From: Spongiibacteraceae bacterium UBA5047
Lineage (GTDB): Bacteria > Pseudomonadota > Gammaproteobacteria > Pseudomonadales > Spongiibacteraceae
Reading direction: 5' to 3'
DNA length: 10,679 nt
Assembly: GCA_002415025.1 (NCBI GenBank)
Contig: DIBR01000042.1
Location: forward strand, 15,776-26,454
The notes beneath the pieces are model-generated. The model ran no database searches. It was not told the DNA's origin and was given only the letters and a program-made list of their open reading frames with translations. Made by a program: the position numbers and the translations under genes. Of this stretch, positions 7,221 through 10,679 are shown one piece after another (position 1 is the first letter of the stretch; every line of letters begins with the position of its first letter).

Positions 7221-8090
7221 TTATTGCGCTGAAACGCCTTTGAGAAAAGTATTGCGAATACCCTTCCGCACTTGTCTGGTAGCTTCAAGTGCGACTTTAA
7301 GCTCATCCGCCAGATTCAGCGCGTGATCCAAATCTTTCTCGGCGAGGCCGGCAAAAGGCCCAAATATCGACTCCATTTCTTCTGCACTACAGCCTGCCAG
7401 CAAACCCTCACGGCCACTGATAAACTGCTGCATCATGGGTGTAATCACGCCGTTCGCCTGACCCACCGCGTAGAGATGCTCCGGATTCAGACCAAAGTGT
7501 TTGACCAGCGCCACGCCCTCGCTAATGGCCGTAAAGCCCGCGTAGTTAATCAGGTTGTTGGCGAGCTTGAGCGCTATACCGGCACCCACATCGCCGCCGT
7601 GAACCACCTTCTTTGAGGTACAGGCAAACATGGCTTGCGCCCGCTGCAGCACGTCGTCAGGCCCGCCCACCATAATGCATAAGGTACCGTCAGCCGCACC
7701 CTGCGCCCCACCGGTAATCGGCGCATCAATGATGTGAATGTTTTTTTCTGCACCATCTTTGGCCCAGCGCAAAGTATTGTTTTTGGTTACGGTGCTGTGA
7801 ACAGCAATGATGGTTCCGGGAGCGGCCAGTGCCAGCAAACCGCCCTCGCCATACAAAAGTGAATCGACGTCGTTGTCATCACGCACACAAACACCGATCA
7901 ACTCACAGCTTGCCGCAATGTCCGCAACCGATGAAGCCGCCCTGGCGCCAAGCGCCACCATTTCGGCCACAGGGTCCGGCATCACGTCGTAGACAGTCAC
8001 CGCCAAGCCCGCCGCCGATGCATTCTTTATCAGGTTGGCACACATGGGCTTGCCGATATTGCCCAGACCAATGTATCCGGTGTGTATCAT
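7221..8090 (-). CDS. 3-hydroxyisobutyrate dehydrogenase-like beta-hydroxyacid dehydrogenase
   Basis: A 289-residue NAD(P)-dependent beta-hydroxyacid dehydrogenase. GLGNIGKPM at 8-16 is the Rossmann GxGxxG. DAPITGGAQGA at 122-132 is the substrate-binding signature (DAPVSGG in relatives). KLANN at 175-179 carries the catalytic lysine K175, and KDLDHA at 252-257 is the C-terminal family motif. Relatives oxidise 3-hydroxyisobutyrate, or reduce tartronate semialdehyde or succinic semialdehyde; the true substrate here is open. I start at the ATG at 8090 because MIHTGYIGLG gives the standard N-terminus. An in-frame ATG at 8174 would add 28 residues that run through the probable promoter. A GAGG ribosome site lies 12 nt upstream, a little far. 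It is first in the operon with the aldehyde dehydrogenase and SDR, divergent from the CMD-like gene. Confidence 0.92.
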   Translation of the reverse strand: MIHTGYIGLGNIGKPMCANLIKNASAAGLAVTVYDVMPDPVAEMVALGARAASSVADIAASCELIGVCVRDDNDVDSLLYGEGGLLALAAPGTIIAVHSTVTKNNTLRWAKDGAEKNIHIIDAPITGGAQGAADGTLCIMVGGPDDVLQRAQAMFACTSKKVVHGGDVGAGIALKLANNLINYAGFTAISEGVALVKHFGLNPEHLYAVGQANGVITPMMQQFISGREGLLAGCSAEEMESIFGPFAGLAEKDLDHALNLADELKVALEATRQVRKGIRNTFLKGVSAQ

Positions 8091-8259
8091 TGTGATTCGT
8101 CGCCTCGTTTTATAGGGATGGATTGACGTGCTGAACCGACTATTATCGTGCTCACACGCTATCATAGCGCCCAAGTTTTAGTAAATGTTTATTTTGTATT
8201 TTAGTTAATACATGTTACTTTAATTCGACCCTCCACTCCCCCGCCAGAGGAACATAGCC
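8091..8259. promoter_or_regulatory. Divergent intergenic regulatory region
   Basis: These 169 bp separate two outward-facing gene sets and should contain both promoters. Visible structure: a 13-bp palindrome (CGCTAT-C-ATAGCG, 8157-8169); an 11-bp direct repeat with one mismatch (TTTTAGTAAAT at 8176-8186, TTTTAGTTAAT at 8199-8209, period 23); CGTGCT repeated at 8127-8132 and 8147-8152 (period 20); and an inverted pair AGTAAATGT/ACATGTTACT (8180-8188/8210-8219). The core 8174-8224 is strikingly AT-rich against its neighbours. A local regulator binding here is plausible; none is encoded in the window. Confidence 0.5.
8195..8224 (+). promoter_or_regulatory. Possible sigma-70 promoter for the CMD-like gene
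   Basis: TTGTAT (8195-8200) and TTTAAT (8219-8224) are separated by 18 nt and lie about 36 bp before the plus-strand ATG at 8260. Each hexamer matches the consensus only partly, and the local AT-richness offers alternatives. Confidence 0.3.
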
Positions 8260-8661
8260 ATGAGCGAAGAAAACAACAATAGCCCCGAATACCAGCAGGG
8301 TGCTGACCGAATGAGTGACATCTACTGCGGGATTGTTCCCCCCGCCCCTGAAGGTTCCGGCCGCTTTACCGACCTGATGATTCCCCACCTGTTCGGCAAG
8401 GTCTGGGACGAAGATATTCTCTCTATTCGCGACCGCCGCTTGTTCACCATGGGCATTATTGCAGCAATGGGTGAGTATGACGTTTTCACCATCCAGGCCA
8501 TGGCCGCGCTCAAACGCGAAGAACTGACAACAGATCAATTGCACGAACTGTGTTGCCACGCCGCGCCCTACGCGGGTTACCCGCGTTCAGGCGGTCTGAT
8601 CGGCGCCGTTGGCAAAGCCATCAATGCTGTAAACACAGACGACAAGAAACAAAACAAATAA
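8260..8661 (+). CDS. Carboxymuconolactone decarboxylase (CMD) family protein
   Basis: A 133-residue all-helical CMD-fold protein with no signal peptide. The core from about residue 55 to 122 holds RDRRLFTMGIIAAMG and then HELCCHAAPYAGYPRSG, the pattern of the helix pair seen in gamma-carboxymuconolactone decarboxylases (…HxAxYAGxPxA…). The AhpD-type CxxC is absent: the two cysteines are adjacent (CC), so peroxidase-partner chemistry is unlikely. Relatives are usually homohexamers or trimers that decarboxylate or isomerise ring-cleavage lactones, but many small CMD proteins have other, unknown roles. An AGAGGA ribosome site stands 8 nt before the ATG. It is followed 16 nt later by the duplicated-domain gene and is surely co-transcribed with it. 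I assign family, not reaction. Confidence 0.88.
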   Translation: MSEENNNSPEYQQGADRMSDIYCGIVPPAPEGSGRFTDLMIPHLFGKVWDEDILSIRDRRLFTMGIIAAMGEYDVFTIQAMAALKREELTTDQLHELCCHAAPYAGYPRSGGLIGAVGKAINAVNTDDKKQNK

Positions 8662-8677
8662 GTCAGGTGAGCTACTT

Positions 8678-9973
8678 ATGAAAGATTACAGTGGAGCCTT
8701 CGACCCCGACTTTCGCATTGATCAGCTCGATCATGGCGTACTCGCCTGGTACGGTCGCGAGGTCATGCTTGCCAACCATATTCACGACCGGGCGATCATG
8801 CCTCAACTGGCACTCAACTACGGCATGGCGGCGCAAACCCGAGCCGCCTGCGACGAATGGATGGGCTCCAGCCCAATTTACAACCGCCGCAATCGCGAGC
8901 TACAAAATATCGGCGGCGACAATGTCGAGACGATCTTTAAAGCCTTCCAGCTCGATATCGGTGCGCCCCACACCTTTTTACAATTTCACTGGCACCTGGA
9001 GTCGGAAACCGAGGGGCAATTCTGGCTCACTCACTGCGGTGCCTACAATCATGTACGACGCATTACCAACGCAGACCCGAAATCCGAAACCCAGATTTGC
9101 CATCACATGGAAGACCCGACGTTTGACGCTACCGTGATGGCCATCAACCCTTTGGCGCGCTGCCGCGCTATTTTCCGCCCGCCGCACGCCGACATCCCCT
9201 CCGCCGGCCCTTGTCGCTGGCGTGTATTTATTGGCGATAGTATGGTCTTGAACGAACCTGCCACGGTATTGGCCGAGGTCAGTGAATCACTGGCGGCCAA
9301 TTTTCGATTCGCTGATGTGAGTACGAAGGGTGAAGGTCTGGTGGATTACTCCGGTGCCTTTGATCGGGAATTTCGCCTGGAAGATTTCAAGCACGAGATA
9401 CTGGCCAGACAGTGCCGCGAATTCGCGCTGGACGTCCATCTGTTACAGCGAGCCTGTTATACCTCTATCGCGCGGGACCATGGTGAAGACGCTGCCTGGA
9501 CAATGGCTGAGGAACAATGGCGCGCCATGGCGCCGGTCTACACCCACCGTTTGCGCAAACTCGCCAATATTGAGGGTGAAGACATGTCTGCCATTCTGAA
9601 GCTGTTGCAGCTCGACCCTTTTTTGCCGGCGGAATATCTGGTTTCAGGCTCTGCTCTGATGAATGAAAAACACGGTCGTTTTTGGGTGGAAGAATGCAGT
9701 GCCCTGCACGACAAGCCCGCAGGGCTGGTCGGCTTGCTGCTAAGGGAAGACTCAGCCGCCATAAGCGCACCCGTAAATGCGGTCAACCCAAAAGCCAGAG
9801 TTGTCCCCCTAGCCGAATGCCCTGAAGCAAAAGGCCGGGCGATAAAAGCCTGGGATATTCTGATTGACGACGATAACGAGCCCGCCCCAGGCTCGGACTA
9901 CACCCCACTGGTCGCAGGCGAAGATATGTGGGACCACGACGCCAGCGAGCACCGTTACTTCTACAACAATTGA
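8678..9973 (+). CDS. Uncharacterised protein with tandemly duplicated domain
   Basis: A 431-residue soluble protein that I do not recognise. It is two copies of a domain of about 190 residues: copy 1 from residue 1 to about 190, copy 2 from about 221 to 400, both opening with DYSGAFD (3-9 and 223-229). Further paired blocks are ELQNIGGDN / KLANIEGED, FQLD / LQLD, EGQFWLTHC / HGRFWVEEC and INPLAR / VNPKAR. Copy 1 has THCGAY (C120), CHHMEDPTFD (141-150) and C179; copy 2 keeps a cysteine (C340) but has lost the Cys-His-His-Asp block and the third cysteine. The layout of spaced Cys, Asp and NP motifs faintly recalls the L-2-amino-thiazoline-4-carboxylate hydrolase family, only as a hypothesis. 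An AGGTGA ribosome site lies 7 nt upstream. Codons in the shared DYSGAFD differ synonymously, so the duplication is old. Confidence 0.85.
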   Translation: MKDYSGAFDPDFRIDQLDHGVLAWYGREVMLANHIHDRAIMPQLALNYGMAAQTRAACDEWMGSSPIYNRRNRELQNIGGDNVETIFKAFQLDIGAPHTFLQFHWHLESETEGQFWLTHCGAYNHVRRITNADPKSETQICHHMEDPTFDATVMAINPLARCRAIFRPPHADIPSAGPCRWRVFIGDSMVLNEPATVLAEVSESLAANFRFADVSTKGEGLVDYSGAFDREFRLEDFKHEILARQCREFALDVHLLQRACYTSIARDHGEDAAWTMAEEQWRAMAPVYTHRLRKLANIEGEDMSAILKLLQLDPFLPAEYLVSGSALMNEKHGRFWVEECSALHDKPAGLVGLLLREDSAAISAPVNAVNPKARVVPLAECPEAKGRAIKAWDILIDDDNEPAPGSDYTPLVAGEDMWDHDASEHRYFYNN

Positions 9974-9980
9974 TCGAATA

Positions 9981-10009
9981 AGCGCAAAGCCCCCGCCTGG
10001 CTCTGCGCT
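9981..10009. terminator. Bidirectional hairpin terminator between convergent genes
   Basis: AGCGCA (9981-9986) pairs with TGCGCT (10004-10009). One mismatch inside that, AGCC (9988-9991) pairs with GGCT (9999-10002) around a 7-nt loop, giving a 10-bp GC-rich stem. It lies 7 bp after the stop of the plus-strand gene and 13 bp past the stop of the minus-strand oxidase gene, so it can serve both. T-runs are weak on either side, so efficiency is uncertain. Confidence 0.6.
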
Positions 10010-10022
10010 TTGCCCTCCTCTA

Positions 10023-10679
10023 TCAGCGGCGCTGCATCAGCCGGTCGATAAAGTCATTGCTAAACACCCTGGCAGGGTCGAGTTTATCAAGCCGTTTTAT
10101 TGCGGTATTCCAGCGCTCGTTTCTACGCTGTCCGTCGGTGTGGCTATCGGGAATGGTTTGGCTAATGTAGGGCTCACTGGTCCAGGCGCCCGTTGTGGTA
10201 TAGCCCCAACCCTTTGACCACTCCGGCCGTACCATCGCATCCGAGGGATCAAAATGGCTATGGAACCACTGCTCCATATCGGCGTTGAAATCATCAGCTT
10301 TTTCACTGCCAACAAAACTCAGACAATCAAACCAGACCGCAACATCCCATTCCGGATGATCCTTGTGCGGAGCGATCGCAGACAGGGCCACATCATGTGC
10401 CGGCGCCGCATCAACGTCCGCTGACGTGTCCAGCCCGGTTACGCGAATTTCCACCGGCATGTTGATGGGGTATTCACCCTGTGCTTCGTAGCTGGCAACC
10501 AGCGATTTGTACTGCTCGGCAAAATCGTGAATGACGCGCTGCACATTGTTGCGCCGGGTAACTACCGCATAACCGCTAGCCGTAACTCGCAATGTAGACG
10601 GCTTGATATACAGCAGTACTGTGCGTGATTTGCCCCAGATATCCGCAGATTTTGTGGCAGCAAGACCCGCCACACTCAC
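10023..10679 (-). CDS. FAD-dependent oxidase, cholesterol-oxidase-type substrate-binding domain (C-terminal part)
   Basis: The last 218 residues of a protein whose 5' end lies beyond the window; the GTG at the very edge is almost certainly an internal valine. The fragment resembles the substrate-binding domain of the vanillyl-alcohol-oxidase-type (covalent FAD, type II) cholesterol oxidases: MPVEIRVTGLD, then HPEWDVAVWFDCLSF, EWSKGWGYT, and an ending of KLDPARVFSNDFIDRL, the tail common to this flavoprotein superfamily. The E-x-R pair (E77/R79 counted from the window edge) may match the Glu-Arg gate of Brevibacterium type II cholesterol oxidase; that alignment is from memory. The N-terminal FAD domain cannot be seen, so activity and flavin linkage are unknown. 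The substrate may be a sterol or another bulky alcohol. It converges with the duplicated-domain gene. Confidence 0.7.
   Translation of the reverse strand: MSVAGLAATKSADIWGKSRTVLLYIKPSTLRVTASGYAVVTRRNNVQRVIHDFAEQYKSLVASYEAQGEYPINMPVEIRVTGLDTSADVDAAPAHDVALSAIAPHKDHPEWDVAVWFDCLSFVGSEKADDFNADMEQWFHSHFDPSDAMVRPEWSKGWGYTTTGAWTSEPYISQTIPDSHTDGQRRNERWNTAIKRLDKLDPARVFSNDFIDRLMQRR

Noticed and set aside
8091..8174. 28-residue extension of the hydroxyisobutyrate-dehydrogenase-like protein
   Set aside because: It crosses the palindrome and repeats of the divergent promoter, and the standard N-terminus begins at 8090.
8260..8661. AhpD-type alkylhydroperoxidase for the CMD-like gene
   Set aside because: The required CxxC is missing; the only cysteines in the core are adjacent.
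1..10679. CRISPR arrays, tRNA or rRNA genes, phage genes, toxin-antitoxin pairs
   Set aside because: I looked for regularly spaced repeats, tRNA-like cloverleaf ends and typical small paired genes and saw none.

Overview
The window looks like a moderately GC-rich gammaproteobacterial chromosome. The support is the gpsA-sixA pair, a full-length htpG behind a sigma-32-type promoter that reads almost like the E. coli consensus, a GTAG-headed REP-like palindrome, and strong Shine-Dalgarno sites. A marine, hydrocarbon- or steroid-degrading lineage (for example the Spongiibacteraceae) would fit the gene content, but that placement is inference.

Layout from left to right. Positions 1-365 hold the 5' end of a broken IS110-family insertion sequence on the minus strand: a 36-codon N-terminal transposase remnant (30-140) preceded by a hairpin-rich non-coding stretch (about 183-347) that looks like a bridge-RNA-bearing left end. 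A REP-like palindrome (367-399) separates it from a minus-strand housekeeping block, which in transcription order is htpG (4855-2945), gpsA (2817-1786), sixA (1786-1292) and an alpha/beta hydrolase of the SERHL type (1295-426). The last three genes overlap at their start and stop codons and should be translationally coupled.

Positions 4963-8090 are a second minus-strand operon of three oxidoreductases: a 3-hydroxyisobutyrate-dehydrogenase-like enzyme, an NAD(P)+ aldehyde dehydrogenase and a short-chain dehydrogenase. Opposite it, across a 169-bp AT-rich divergent promoter region with repeats, is a plus-strand pair at 8260-9973: a small carboxymuconolactone-decarboxylase-like protein and a 431-residue protein built from two copies of a domain I cannot place firmly. 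A hairpin terminator follows. The window then ends in the C-terminal part of a convergent FAD-dependent oxidase resembling type II cholesterol oxidase (10679-10023).

Together, 4963-10679 reads as a catabolic island: an alcohol or sterol oxidase, an SDR, an aldehyde dehydrogenase, a beta-hydroxyacid dehydrogenase, a CMD-fold protein and an uncharacterised duplicated protein. The substrate cannot be read from the sequence. The most interesting items are the duplicated protein, whose second copy has lost most of the candidate reactive residues of the first, and the IS110 remnant next to a REP with a probable structured RNA.
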